From Bacteroidota bacterium (GTDB lineage: Bacteria > Bacteroidota > Ignavibacteria > Tepidaquicellales > Tepidaquicellaceae): a stretch of 16,046 bases of DNA. Position 1 is the stretch's first letter, and each line of letters begins with the position of its first letter. The stretch lies in NCBI GenBank assembly GCA_003519545.1, contig DOWN01000133.1:1-16046 (forward strand). The letters run 5' to 3'. Shown one piece after another: positions 6,501 to 15,097 of this stretch. The position numbers and the translations under genes are program-made. The notes beneath the pieces were generated by a model. That model saw only the letters and a program-made list of their open reading frames with translations. It made no database searches and was not told the origin of the DNA.

Positions 6501-7190
6501 ATGAAGGTTTTATTACTGTTTATTTTTTTATGTACTGAAATTGCATTTTCTCAAATTGATACAAACCGTATCGTTGAACCGAATCCTTCTATCACTGATA
6601 CAATTGAGTATCTTGTGAAAATTGCTTGGGATAATAATCCTATGCCTCAATTATACAGGAGCAAAAAAATTCAGGCTGAAGAAGAATTGCATCAATCCAA
6701 ATGGTCTTGGTTGGATGCTTTAAATTTTACTTATACATTTGATCCGAGCGGATCTAATACAAATTCTTCTGTACAATCTACCGACAAATTGCAAAGATTC
6801 GGAGTCGGAATAAGTGTTAATATAGGATCTCTTTTCAGAGTTCCCAGTGTTATCCGCCAGTCCGAAGAAGAAGTTTTAGTTGCTAATGCAAATTTATTAA
6901 ATCATAGATTATATATAAGAACTCAAGTGATACAGAGATATGCTTTATATAAACAGAATATTGCAATGTTAAGAATCAGGTCAGAAGCGGTTAATGATGC
7001 ACAGTCAACTTTGATGCTTGTGAGATACAGATATGAAAACGGAGAAACAACACTTGAAACATATAACAATGCTTTAAGGGTTTATACGGATAACCAGGAA
7101 AGACAGGCAGTATCAATTGGTGATCTTGCATTTACTAAAGCATCACTCGAAGAAATTCTCGGTATGAGATGGGAGGATATATTTAAATAA
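6501..7190 (+). CDS. Half-length TolC-like outer-membrane protein
   Basis: A 229-residue exported protein. Residues 1-17 are a signal peptide (MKVLLLFIFLCTEIAFS, likely cut before Q18). The rest matches one outer-membrane efflux protein (OEP) repeat: an opening IEYLVKIAWDNNP helix like the TolC LxxAixxALxNNP, a beta-strand pair around LNFTYTF and FGVGISVNI, then long amphipathic helices ending in YRYENGETTLETYNNA and ASLEEILG. TolC proteins carry two such repeats in about 430-480 residues; only one is present here and the neighbours are intact, so this does not look like a recent frameshift. Its place between ugd and a Wzc-like gene, with a one-base TAATG overlap to the latter, suggests a role in polysaccharide export. 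It may assemble with more subunits than the TolC trimer, or serve as an accessory periplasmic tube. Remote homology, so moderate confidence. Confidence 0.75.
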   Translation: MKVLLLFIFLCTEIAFSQIDTNRIVEPNPSITDTIEYLVKIAWDNNPMPQLYRSKKIQAEEELHQSKWSWLDALNFTYTFDPSGSNTNSSVQSTDKLQRFGVGISVNIGSLFRVPSVIRQSEEEVLVANANLLNHRLYIRTQVIQRYALYKQNIAMLRIRSEAVNDAQSTLMLVRYRYENGETTLETYNNALRVYTDNQERQAVSIGDLAFTKASLEEILGMRWEDIFK

Positions 7191-9469
7191 TGGATATTGT
7201 AAATTTCATAAAAATATTACTTCGAAGAAAATTAATTTTAATAATTCTTCCTATTATTGCCGTTATTATAACTTACTTTCTGGTAAAAAATCTTCCTGAC
7301 GTATATAAATCAACTGCTCAGTTAGCTACCGGCATAACTGATGAAACTCAACTTTCAATAACAGCTGAAGGTCAAGCACTTCAACAGTTTGATATTCAGA
7401 ATAAATTCGGCAACCTGATTGAATTAATGAAATCCAAAAAAGTTGTGGATTTGGTGGGTTATAAACTTTTGAAAAATGATATTGCAAATTCAAAACCATT
7501 CAGAGAGCCCTCTAAATTAATGTTATCAATGAATCAGGAAGCAAAATCCAATGTCCTTAAAATTCTTGATTATAAAATTGACTCAATGCAATCTCTCACT
7601 AATGCTATTAACGATGAGAGAGGTATAATTGAACTTCTTGAAAGTATGAAATATGATTACAATTCTTTACTTTCAAAAATGAAAGTTGAAAGGGAAGGCA
7701 GCAGTGATTTCATTAAAGTAGAGTTTGAATCTGAAAATCCTGATCTCTCTGCATTTGTGGTCAATACTGAAATTAACGAGTTTATAAGATACTTTAAAAA
7801 ACTAACGGCAATTAAAAGTGATGTTGCTTTAAATTATTTTGCGGATCTTGCGGAACAAAAGAAAAAAGAACTTGATGAAAAAATTGATGATTTAAAAAGA
7901 TATAAAATGGCTAATGGTGTAATCAATCTTTATGAACAGACAAAAGCACTTGTAGATCAAAAAGCGGAACTTGAACTGGCGAGGGAACAACAGAATAAAA
8001 ATATTCCAGCTCTCGTGGAAGCGATTGATTTGATTGACAGTAAATTTACAAGTAAAGAAAAAATGTATTTTGAAGCAGATGCCAGACCATATAATGAGAG
8101 AATAGCCGAATTAAAAGACAGAATAAAAACTCTAACTGATGAATATATCACTAAAGGACTAAGTGATGATATTATAAAAAATCAAATTGATGAAACTAAA
8201 AAACAACTTGAATCTGAAATTGTTCTTGCTTCCGATAAGTTTTTATTAGACCCTAATGCTACCAGGGATGAACTTGTAACAAAAAGAATTGAATACGAAC
8301 TGGATCTTGAGATTTCAAGATATGCCGTTCAGTCAATGGATAAAGAACTTAACAGATTGAATCAACTTGTTATGAGTTTTGCTCCTAAAGAAGCAGAGAT
8401 ATCTGCTTATGAAAGAGAAATAACAGTTGCATCTGATGTATATTTAATGATTTTAAATAAATATAATCTTGCAAGATTTGATAATATGAATCTTGCAGAG
8501 ACTATGAAGCAGACTGAATTCGGAGAACCTGCGAATAAACCGGAAGCATCTAAAAAAATGTTGACTGTAATTCTCGCCGGTGTTGTAAGTTTCTTGATGT
8601 CAGTTGTTTTGATTTTCGTTTTAGAATATATTGACCAGACTTTAAAATCACCAAAACATTTCACAAAAATTACTAATCTTGACCTGATAGGTAATCTAAA
8701 TAGAGTAAATAAAAATCAGATAAATCTTAAAGAAATATTCAGTGATAACCAACTTGATCCTGAATCTGAATTGTTCAGGCAACTTCTAAGATCGCTCAGA
8801 TATTCTTTATCAGAAAAATTAAAAGATAAAAAATTTCTCTTAACTACAAGCACTGAAGATGGCACAGGAAAAACTTTAGTGATTTCATGTCTTGCATATT
8901 CTTTTGCTTTAATTGGTAAAAAAATACTTATCGTTGATACAAATTTTGCACATAATTCTCTCACAATTAATTTTGGTGCCTCTCCTGCTCTTGAAGATTT
9001 TCTTGAAGATTTGATTAGTGTTGATAATGCTATATCAAAAACCTCAATGACAAATATTGATATAGTAGGATGCAGAGGCGGATCATATTCACCTGATGAA
9101 CTTGGTGGATTACAGAATTTTAAAAATAAAATTCTGAATCTTACTAACGGATATGACCTTGTTTTAATGGAAGGTGCTGCTTTGAATAAACACTCCGATG
9201 CAAAGGAATTATCAAATATATCTGATTTAATCATTGCTGTATTTTCGGCAAATTCAATAATTGAGGATTCTGATAAATATTCAATCGAAACTTTAAAATC
9301 ATTTGAAGATAAATTTGCAGGGGCTGTTCTTAATAATCTCTCCTCTGAATATCTTGAAGAAGTTTATGGTGATTTGGCAAAGAAAAGAAGTTGGTTCAGA
9401 AGATATACGAAGAAAATTGTAAAAAGAAATTTAACTCAGAAGAAATTAAAAGATACTCAGGTATCATAA
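7190..9469 (+). CDS. Wzc-like polysaccharide co-polymerase with degenerate BY-kinase domain
   Basis: A 759-residue inner-membrane protein of the Wzz/Wzc (PCP-2a) type. TM1 spans about 14-32 and TM2 about 457-481, preceded by the usual Pro/Ala-rich stretch (FGEPANKPEA). A long periplasmic helical region lies between them (coiled-coil-rich, about 200-410). The cytoplasmic kinase-like domain follows: E527-LFR530 with the third residue of ExxRxxR changed to L533, a Walker A-like E-D-G558-T-G560-K561-T562, Walker A' reading IVD583-T-N585 where D-x-D is expected, and Walker B ending in LVLME661-GAA in place of a D-TPP motif. The C-tail has basic residues and a lone Tyr, not the Tyr cluster of Wzc. 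It probably controls chain length and export and may bind ATP, but autophosphorylation is doubtful. TAATG coupling to the half-TolC gene suggests the two act together. Confidence 0.88.
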   Translation: MDIVNFIKILLRRKLILIILPIIAVIITYFLVKNLPDVYKSTAQLATGITDETQLSITAEGQALQQFDIQNKFGNLIELMKSKKVVDLVGYKLLKNDIANSKPFREPSKLMLSMNQEAKSNVLKILDYKIDSMQSLTNAINDERGIIELLESMKYDYNSLLSKMKVEREGSSDFIKVEFESENPDLSAFVVNTEINEFIRYFKKLTAIKSDVALNYFADLAEQKKKELDEKIDDLKRYKMANGVINLYEQTKALVDQKAELELAREQQNKNIPALVEAIDLIDSKFTSKEKMYFEADARPYNERIAELKDRIKTLTDEYITKGLSDDIIKNQIDETKKQLESEIVLASDKFLLDPNATRDELVTKRIEYELDLEISRYAVQSMDKELNRLNQLVMSFAPKEAEISAYEREITVASDVYLMILNKYNLARFDNMNLAETMKQTEFGEPANKPEASKKMLTVILAGVVSFLMSVVLIFVLEYIDQTLKSPKHFTKITNLDLIGNLNRVNKNQINLKEIFSDNQLDPESELFRQLLRSLRYSLSEKLKDKKFLLTTSTEDGTGKTLVISCLAYSFALIGKKILIVDTNFAHNSLTINFGASPALEDFLEDLISVDNAISKTSMTNIDIVGCRGGSYSPDELGGLQNFKNKILNLTNGYDLVLMEGAALNKHSDAKELSNISDLIIAVFSANSIIEDSDKYSIETLKSFEDKFAGAVLNNLSSEYLEEVYGDLAKKRSWFRRYTKKIVKRNLTQKKLKDTQVS

Positions 9470-9482
9470 ATAATCTAATTCT

Positions 9483-11807
9483 ATGGTGATACTCACCTAC
9501 GTCTTGTATATTCTTCAATTAATTTTCATTTGTCTTTTACTATTCCCATTTTTTAGTGTAATACTTTCTTTATTTTTCCCGCGAAAAAAAATAAATACCT
9601 CCTCTAAAAAAGAAACTAATTTTGGAATTATTATTACCGCTTATAAAGAAACTGAAATTTGCATTCCATTAATTGATAGTCTTTTGAAACAAAGGTATGA
9701 AAATTATAAAGTTTATCTCGTCGCCGATGAATGTGACATTTCAAAACTGAATTTTAATTCTGAAAATGTAAAAGTAATAAAACCTGAAACGAAACTTGGC
9801 TCAAAAGTTAAATCTATTTTATTTGGAATAGAAAATTTTGATGTGAAACACGAAGTCATTATAATTTTTGACCCTGATAATCTTGCCCATCCTTCATTTC
9901 TTAAAAATATGGATAAATATTTTAAATCGGGATATAAGGCTGTTCAGGGAAGGAGAGTCGCTAAAAATCTTGACAGTTTATACGCATGTTTGGATGCGAT
10001 GAGTGAACACTATTATAATTATACAACTAAGTATATCCCATTTAAGATTAATTCTTCGTCAACAATAGCGGGTAGCGGAATGGGTATTGAATATGATTTA
10101 TATCTGAAAAATCTAAATTCTTATCAACAATCATTGTCTGAAGGAAAAGTTATTGTTGCTGAAGATAAGGACTTACAGGCACATTTAGTTGACTCAGGAT
10201 TAAAAATTGCTTTCGCTAACGATGCAATTGTATTTGATGAAAAAGTGGCGACGGCTTCCCAGGTCGAAAGACAAAGGACAAGATGGATAAACTCATATTT
10301 TATATACGCAAGAACAGCGGTAAAAATTATGTTCACTGGTTTATTTACTTTCAACTGGAATAAATTTTATTTTGGTTTAAACTCCGCATCTCCACCTTTA
10401 TTCATTCAAATATTAGTTTCATTTTTCTGTATAGCATTAAATTTAATTTTCCTGAATTACTTTGCATTGGTTTGGATCTCTGCTTTATTTCTTTTTGCGT
10501 TTAATATCCTTTTTGTTATATTGTTAACCAAAGTTGAAAAACAAATTTGGAAAGCACTGCCGGGAATTCCTTTATTTATGTTTAATCAGATTCTTGCTTT
10601 GATAAGGAGAAAAAGATCGAACAAAGAATTTATGGAAACTGTTCATACTAAATATCTGACAATTGATGAAGTCTTGGGATTTAACGTCTCTGAAAGAAAA
10701 ATAAAAATACTTGAAACTATTAGACAAGGTAATTTTGGAGGAGGTGAAACTTATCTTTTTAATTTAGTCAGTAATCTTGACAGAGACAAATTTGAACCGG
10801 TTGTTTTAAGTTTTACTGACGGGGATATGATAAGAAAATTAAATGAAAAAGGAATTAAAACACATATCATTAAAACAGAAACTGCATTTAACATTTTTAA
10901 ATATCCGAATATTATAAATCTTATCAGAAATGAAAATATTGATTTTATACATATTCACGGTTCAAGAGCATGTTCTAATACACTTCTACCTGCAAAATAT
11001 TTGAATAAAAAATCTATTTATACCATACACGGATTTTCGTTTCATCCCGGATTAAATGAGTTTAAATATTTCCTTAGAAAAATTTCCGAAAAATTTCTTA
11101 TCAAAAAATCAGATATAGTCGTCTGCGGTTCTGAAAATGACATAAGAACCGCAAAAAGTATGGTACCGGATGGAAATTTTAAATTAATTCATAACAGTAT
11201 TAATACTGATGAATATAAACCAAATGAGGATTTATCTTTCAGAAAAATGAACGGTTATAAAGAAGATGATTTTATCATTTGTTTTATGGCAAGATTTACT
11301 TTTCAGAAAGACCCTCTTTCTTTTGTAAATTCTATTCCGGGTGTGATTAATGATGAACGAATAAAATTTCTTATGATTGGTGAAGGCGAATTAAAAGAAG
11401 ATTGTATAAAACTCGCAAACAAATTAAACATATCTGATAAAATAAAATTTATGAATTTTACTTCAGATGTAAAACAAGTTTTAAATTCAATTGATGTGTT
11501 TGTTTTACAGTCTTACTGGGAAGTTGTTCCTCTCGGATTACTCGAAGCAATGTCAATGGAAAGATACTGCATTGCAAGTGATATAGAAGGAACAAAAGAA
11601 GCACTCGTGAATAATGAAAATGGATTTTTAATTCCTGTAAATGATTCAAAAAGTTTATCTGAAAAAATAAACTATATTTTTTCAAACAAAGATAAATTAA
11701 TTGATATAAAAATTAATGCACGTAAAACTGTTGTTAATAATTTTAACCTTAAAAATCTAATTAAGGAGAATGAAAAAATTTATTCCGAATTGTATAACTC
11801 GTTATAA
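9483..11807 (+). CDS. GT2-GT4 fusion glycosyltransferase
   Basis: A 774-residue protein with two complete enzymes. Residues 1-32 are an N-terminal membrane helix. Residues about 45-270 are a GT2 domain: ITAYKE (51-56), D130-P-D132, E227-D228, and Q264-R-T-R267-W268 (QxxRW, typical of processive or membrane GT2s). Membrane segments follow at about 302-348, then an amphipathic region to about residue 400. From residue about 405 a GT4 (GT-B) domain starts: RQGNFGGGETYLFNL (414-428), the SIYTIHG strand (511-517), IHNS (569-572), ARFTFQKD with R604 and K609, and the EX7E motif E680-VVPLGLL-E688. It could add two successive sugars to the lipid-linked unit. An in-frame TAA at 9471 bounds the start at 9483. 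Donors are unknown. The reading frame is uninterrupted across the junction. Confidence 0.9.
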   Translation: MVILTYVLYILQLIFICLLLFPFFSVILSLFFPRKKINTSSKKETNFGIIITAYKETEICIPLIDSLLKQRYENYKVYLVADECDISKLNFNSENVKVIKPETKLGSKVKSILFGIENFDVKHEVIIIFDPDNLAHPSFLKNMDKYFKSGYKAVQGRRVAKNLDSLYACLDAMSEHYYNYTTKYIPFKINSSSTIAGSGMGIEYDLYLKNLNSYQQSLSEGKVIVAEDKDLQAHLVDSGLKIAFANDAIVFDEKVATASQVERQRTRWINSYFIYARTAVKIMFTGLFTFNWNKFYFGLNSASPPLFIQILVSFFCIALNLIFLNYFALVWISALFLFAFNILFVILLTKVEKQIWKALPGIPLFMFNQILALIRRKRSNKEFMETVHTKYLTIDEVLGFNVSERKIKILETIRQGNFGGGETYLFNLVSNLDRDKFEPVVLSFTDGDMIRKLNEKGIKTHIIKTETAFNIFKYPNIINLIRNENIDFIHIHGSRACSNTLLPAKYLNKKSIYTIHGFSFHPGLNEFKYFLRKISEKFLIKKSDIVVCGSENDIRTAKSMVPDGNFKLIHNSINTDEYKPNEDLSFRKMNGYKEDDFIICFMARFTFQKDPLSFVNSIPGVINDERIKFLMIGEGELKEDCIKLANKLNISDKIKFMNFTSDVKQVLNSIDVFVLQSYWEVVPLGLLEAMSMERYCIASDIEGTKEALVNNENGFLIPVNDSKSLSEKINYIFSNKDKLIDIKINARKTVVNNFNLKNLIKENEKIYSELYNSL

Positions 11808-11811
11808 TTGA

Positions 11812-13155
11812 ATGGCTTTATCAAAAAATTCATATTGGCTTAAGTCGGGTATATACACGATTCTTCAAAGGGTAACGACACTTTTCACAGGTTTTGGAAG
11901 TTTTTATATACTCGTAAGATCTCTTGATAAAAGTGATATGGGTGCTTATGCGTTATTCCTAACTGTAACAGCATTGATTGAAGTAGGAAAAAACGGATTA
12001 ATACAAAATGCTCAGATTAAATATTCTGCTTCTGCAAGTGAAGAAGAATATCCGAAAATACTCAGTGCTTCGTTTTCATTAAATTTATTTATTGCAATAT
12101 TTCTTATTATAGTTTTATTATTACTTGCTAAACCGTTAAGTCTTTTATGGAATTCACCTCCTCTTGAAAATATGTTTTATTTATACTGCATCACTTCTAT
12201 AGTATTAGTTCCATTTTATCAGTTTAATTTTATTCAACAGGCAAATTTAGATTTCAAAGGAATTTTTTACAGTTCTCTTGTAAGACAGGGATTATTCTTT
12301 TCAGGGATATTAATATCAGTCATTGTCGGATATAAAATTTCTTTAAATGAGATTGTTTGGCTGATGACTATCGGAGCGGTTTTTGGAACAATTGTTTCAT
12401 ACCCATTTGTAAAAAAATTTTTTAGAATTTCAAAAAAAATTGAGTGGAGTTGGGTGAAGAAATTATTCCATTACGGTAAATATGTATTTGGAACGAACAT
12501 TAGTTCAATGATTTATTCAAGTATAGATCAAATGATGTTAGGTTCATTATTAGGAACAGCACAGGTTGCTATTTATAATACCGCGGCAAGAATTAATAAT
12601 TTTGTTGAAGTTCCACTATCAGCAGTTGCTACTATTGTATTTCCTCAAAGTGCAAAAAGAATTGAAACCGAAGGAAAAGAATCTGTCTGTTATCTCTATG
12701 AAAGATCTGTCGGTTTATTACTTGCGATGATAGTTCCTGTTATTATTATAACACTTTTATTTACAAAAGAAATTATCTGGATAATTGCGGGAAGTGAATA
12801 TTACTCTTCAATCCCTATTTTGCAAATAATTATTCTCGGAACACTTCTCCAGCCATTCGGAAGACAGTTCGGTGTAGTGATGGATTCAATTGGGAAACCT
12901 AAAATTAATTTTATAATTCTTGTTATTATTGCCGTTATAAATGTTATTATGAATTATATATTTATCAAAATGATTGGGACAATTGGAGCGGCTATCGGAA
13001 CAATGATTACACTTGCGATTTTTTTCACAATAAATCAGATAATTCTTAAAAAAGAAATTGGTGTTAAAACACATCACCCTTTTATTTATATGTATAAATT
13101 TTATATTGACGGATTTAAAATTGTTAAAAATAAATTACTAAGGTCATCTAATTAA
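11812..13155 (+). CDS. Polysaccharide flippase (Wzx-type, MOP superfamily)
   Basis: A 447-residue integral membrane protein with about 12 hydrophobic segments along its length, the normal size for Wzx. The N-terminus (LKSGIYTILQRVTTLFTGFGSFYILVR region) and the central DQMMLGSLLG...AIYNTAARI region (from residue 239) with a following P-L-S-A-V-A-T-I-V-F-P pattern are typical of oligosaccharide flippases. It should turn the undecaprenyl-PP-linked repeat unit from the cytoplasmic to the periplasmic side. It starts 4 bases after the preceding stop and has no Shine-Dalgarno, suggesting translation by re-initiation. O-antigen polymerase (Wzy) was considered, but the fold pattern and length fit a flippase. 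No Wzy is encoded in the window. Confidence 0.9.
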   Translation: MALSKNSYWLKSGIYTILQRVTTLFTGFGSFYILVRSLDKSDMGAYALFLTVTALIEVGKNGLIQNAQIKYSASASEEEYPKILSASFSLNLFIAIFLIIVLLLLAKPLSLLWNSPPLENMFYLYCITSIVLVPFYQFNFIQQANLDFKGIFYSSLVRQGLFFSGILISVIVGYKISLNEIVWLMTIGAVFGTIVSYPFVKKFFRISKKIEWSWVKKLFHYGKYVFGTNISSMIYSSIDQMMLGSLLGTAQVAIYNTAARINNFVEVPLSAVATIVFPQSAKRIETEGKESVCYLYERSVGLLLAMIVPVIIITLLFTKEIIWIIAGSEYYSSIPILQIIILGTLLQPFGRQFGVVMDSIGKPKINFIILVIIAVINVIMNYIFIKMIGTIGAAIGTMITLAIFFTINQIILKKEIGVKTHHPFIYMYKFYIDGFKIVKNKLLRSSN

Positions 13156-13156
13156 A

Positions 13157-14374
13157 TTGAAAGACATTATTCAAAATAGAGATATAGTAGTTGTAGGTCA
13201 ACAGGGTTGGGATTCTGATATCGGCAGTAATAACATAAATATTGCGAAAGAATTTTCAAAACTTAACAGAGTATTATATGTTAACTCACCTTTAGATACA
13301 ATTACTATTCTAAAAAATAAGGATGATGAAAAAATTAAGAAGAGAATTAATATAATTAACGGTGAAGAAAAAGATTTAATTAATGTTGGTGAAAACATCT
13401 GGACTTTCTATCCAAAAATTAAAATTCTTTCTGCTAACTGGATTAAATTTCCTTTTTTATTTGACTTAATCAATAAATCAAACAATAAAAAATTTGCAAA
13501 CGAAATTAAAAGAGCAATAGATGAATTAGGATTTAAAAATATAATATTGTTTAATGATAGTGATATGTTCAGAAGTTTTTATCTCAAAGAATTTTTAAAA
13601 CCTGATGTATCAATTTATTACAGCAGAGATAATTTAATAGCAGTTGATTACTGGAAAAGACACGGAATTAGGATTGAAGCAGAAATTATAAAAAAATCAG
13701 ATATTGCAGTTGCAAATTCAACTTATCTTTCGGAATATTGTAAACAATTTAATCCTAATTCTTTTTATGTAGGGCAGGGATGTGATTTAACAATTTTTAA
13801 TAAAGATTTAATTAAAGAAGAACCTGCTGATATAAAAAATATTAAACATCCGAGAATCGGATATGTCGGTGCTTTATTTTCACTCAGACTTGATTTAGAA
13901 ATAATTAAATACATTGCCGAATCTAAACCGGAATGGAGTATTATTCTTGTCGGACCTGAAGACGATGTTTTTAAAAACAGTGATTTACATTCAATGACAA
14001 ATATTCATTTTTTAGGATCAAAAGATTCATCAGTGCTTCCTGCTTATATAAAATATTTTGATGTATGTATAAATCCTCAGTTATTAAATGAAGTAACTAT
14101 AGGAAATTATCCCAGAAAAATAGATGAGTATTTGGCAATGGAAAAACCTGTCGTAGCAACAGAAACAATTGCAATGAGTATTTTCAAAGATTATACTTAC
14201 CTTGCGAAAAACAAAGAAGATTATGTGAGATTAATAGAAATTGCTTTGAGAGAAGATAATGAATCTAAACGTGAAGAGAGACGAAAGTTCGCTGCTTCTC
14301 ACACGTGGGAAAATAATGTTAAAGAAATTTATAAAGCGATTAACTACATTTATAAACTGAGAAATGGGAATTAA
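13157..14374 (+). CDS. GT4-like (GT-B fold) glycosyltransferase, TTG start
   Basis: A 405-residue soluble GT-B enzyme with no membrane segment. The N-terminal Rossmann half begins DIVVVGQQGWDSDIGSNN (residues 9-26) and includes YYSRDN (155-160). The C-terminal half begins RIGYVGAL (233-240) and shows IILVGP (262-267), IHFLG (283-287) and a donor-site segment NYPRKIDEYLAMEKPVVATE (317-336). The second Glu of the EX7E motif is E324; the first is not conserved, as in related subfamilies where this region reads PxKxxEYLA. The proposed start is TTG at 13157, one base after the flippase stop, because the first strand begins only eight codons later and no ATG or GTG is nearby. An AAGG lies at 13140-13143 but is distant. 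Its 3' end overlaps the acetyltransferase gene by 11 bases. Donor and acceptor unknown. Confidence 0.85.
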   Translation: MKDIIQNRDIVVVGQQGWDSDIGSNNINIAKEFSKLNRVLYVNSPLDTITILKNKDDEKIKKRINIINGEEKDLINVGENIWTFYPKIKILSANWIKFPFLFDLINKSNNKKFANEIKRAIDELGFKNIILFNDSDMFRSFYLKEFLKPDVSIYYSRDNLIAVDYWKRHGIRIEAEIIKKSDIAVANSTYLSEYCKQFNPNSFYVGQGCDLTIFNKDLIKEEPADIKNIKHPRIGYVGALFSLRLDLEIIKYIAESKPEWSIILVGPEDDVFKNSDLHSMTNIHFLGSKDSSVLPAYIKYFDVCINPQLLNEVTIGNYPRKIDEYLAMEKPVVATETIAMSIFKDYTYLAKNKEDYVRLIEIALREDNESKREERRKFAASHTWENNVKEIYKAINYIYKLRNGN

Positions 14375-14981
14375 AGAGAAAATAAAATCAAATCCCGGTT
14401 TAAAAAAATTTGTTCACCGGCTAATGATTCCAAAAAATCAAGCAAGACCGAGACTTTGGGTTAAATGGTTTATAAATCCTTTTAAACATAAAAAAGGAAA
14501 AGGTTCTAAGATTTGCAGGTGGACAAGAATGGATGTATTACCTTTTAATAAATTTGAACTCGGATCTGAATCTACAATAGAAGATTTTGCAACCGTTAAT
14601 AACGGAGTCGGTGATGTTTTTATCGGTTCACGAACAAGAATAGGTTTGGGAAATGTAATAATAGGTCCCGTGAAAATAGGCAATAATATAATGTTTGCAC
14701 AAAACATCGTATTGTCTGGATTGAATCACGTTTATGAAGATATAAACATTCCTATTTTGGATCAGCCGGTAACCACCTCAGAAATTATTGTCGAGGATGA
14801 TTGCTGGATTGGTGCTAATTCAGTAGTTGTCGCAGGAGTAAAAATCGGGAAACATTCAGTTGTTGCAGGCGGTAGTGTAGTTACAAAAGATGTTCCTCCT
14901 TATTCTATTGTCGGCGGAAATCCCGCTAAATTATTAAAACAATTTAATTTTGAAACTAAAACTTGGGAAAGGGTTAAATGA
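14364..14981 (+). CDS. Hexapeptide-repeat (left-handed beta-helix) acyltransferase
   Basis: A 205-residue protein. A basic N-terminal region (about 1-60) is followed by a left-handed beta-helix: repeated [I/V]-G-x-x-x patterns from about residue 84 to 185 (VFIGSRTRIGLGNVIIGPVK, WIGANSVVVAGVKIGKHSVV), a loop with likely catalytic His122 in LSGLNHVYED, and the closing VPPYSIVGGNPAK (177-189). This is the NodL/LacA/WbbJ type, which uses acetyl-CoA to O-acetylate sugars. Here it probably decorates the repeat unit in the cytoplasm. The gene overlaps the upstream glycosyltransferase by 11 bases and the downstream small gene by four (ATGA), so all three are likely translated together. Sugar target and acyl group are inferred from context only. 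Confidence 0.92.
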   Translation: MGIKEKIKSNPGLKKFVHRLMIPKNQARPRLWVKWFINPFKHKKGKGSKICRWTRMDVLPFNKFELGSESTIEDFATVNNGVGDVFIGSRTRIGLGNVIIGPVKIGNNIMFAQNIVLSGLNHVYEDINIPILDQPVTTSEIIVEDDCWIGANSVVVAGVKIGKHSVVAGGSVVTKDVPPYSIVGGNPAKLLKQFNFETKTWERVK

Positions 14982-15097
14982 AAAAGAAAATCAGAGATAT
15001 TGAAATTTCAAAATCAGATAAGATTAAAGAAAAATTTGCTATAGGATTTTGTCTCGTAACTTGCCTTGGATTATTTTTAAAAATTGTTTTTTTCTAA
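14978..15097 (+). CDS. 39-residue single-span membrane protein, unrecognised
   Basis: A small gene starting at the ATG of an ATGA overlap with the acetyltransferase stop and ending in a TAA that directly abuts the ATG of the next glycosyltransferase. The protein has a charged, basic N-terminal half (MKKKIRDIEISKSDKIKEK) and a C-terminal hydrophobic stretch of about 20 residues (20-39, starting FAIGFCLVTCLG and ending IVFF) with two cysteines. This looks like a cytoplasmic tail plus one transmembrane helix (N-in). The precise joining to both neighbours argues that it is a real translated gene and not a spacer. I do not recognise a family. It could be a small regulator or anchor for the adjacent transferase, but nothing in the sequence proves this. 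Confidence 0.6.
   Translation: MKKKIRDIEISKSDKIKEKFAIGFCLVTCLGLFLKIVFF

Noticed and set aside
6501..7190. Half-TolC gene as a frameshifted pseudogene
   Set aside because: It has its own signal peptide, a clean stop coupled to the next gene, and no TolC-like second repeat in other frames nearby, so a stable short protein is more likely.
8716..9234. 172-codon minus-strand open frame
   Set aside because: It lies antisense to the Wzc-like kinase domain, has low-complexity Ser/Leu/Ile composition typical of antisense frames in AT-rich DNA, and no family features.
9452..9465. Possible rho-independent terminator after the Wzc-like gene
   Set aside because: The stem is only five base pairs with no T-run directly after it, and the next gene starts 13 bases after the stop.
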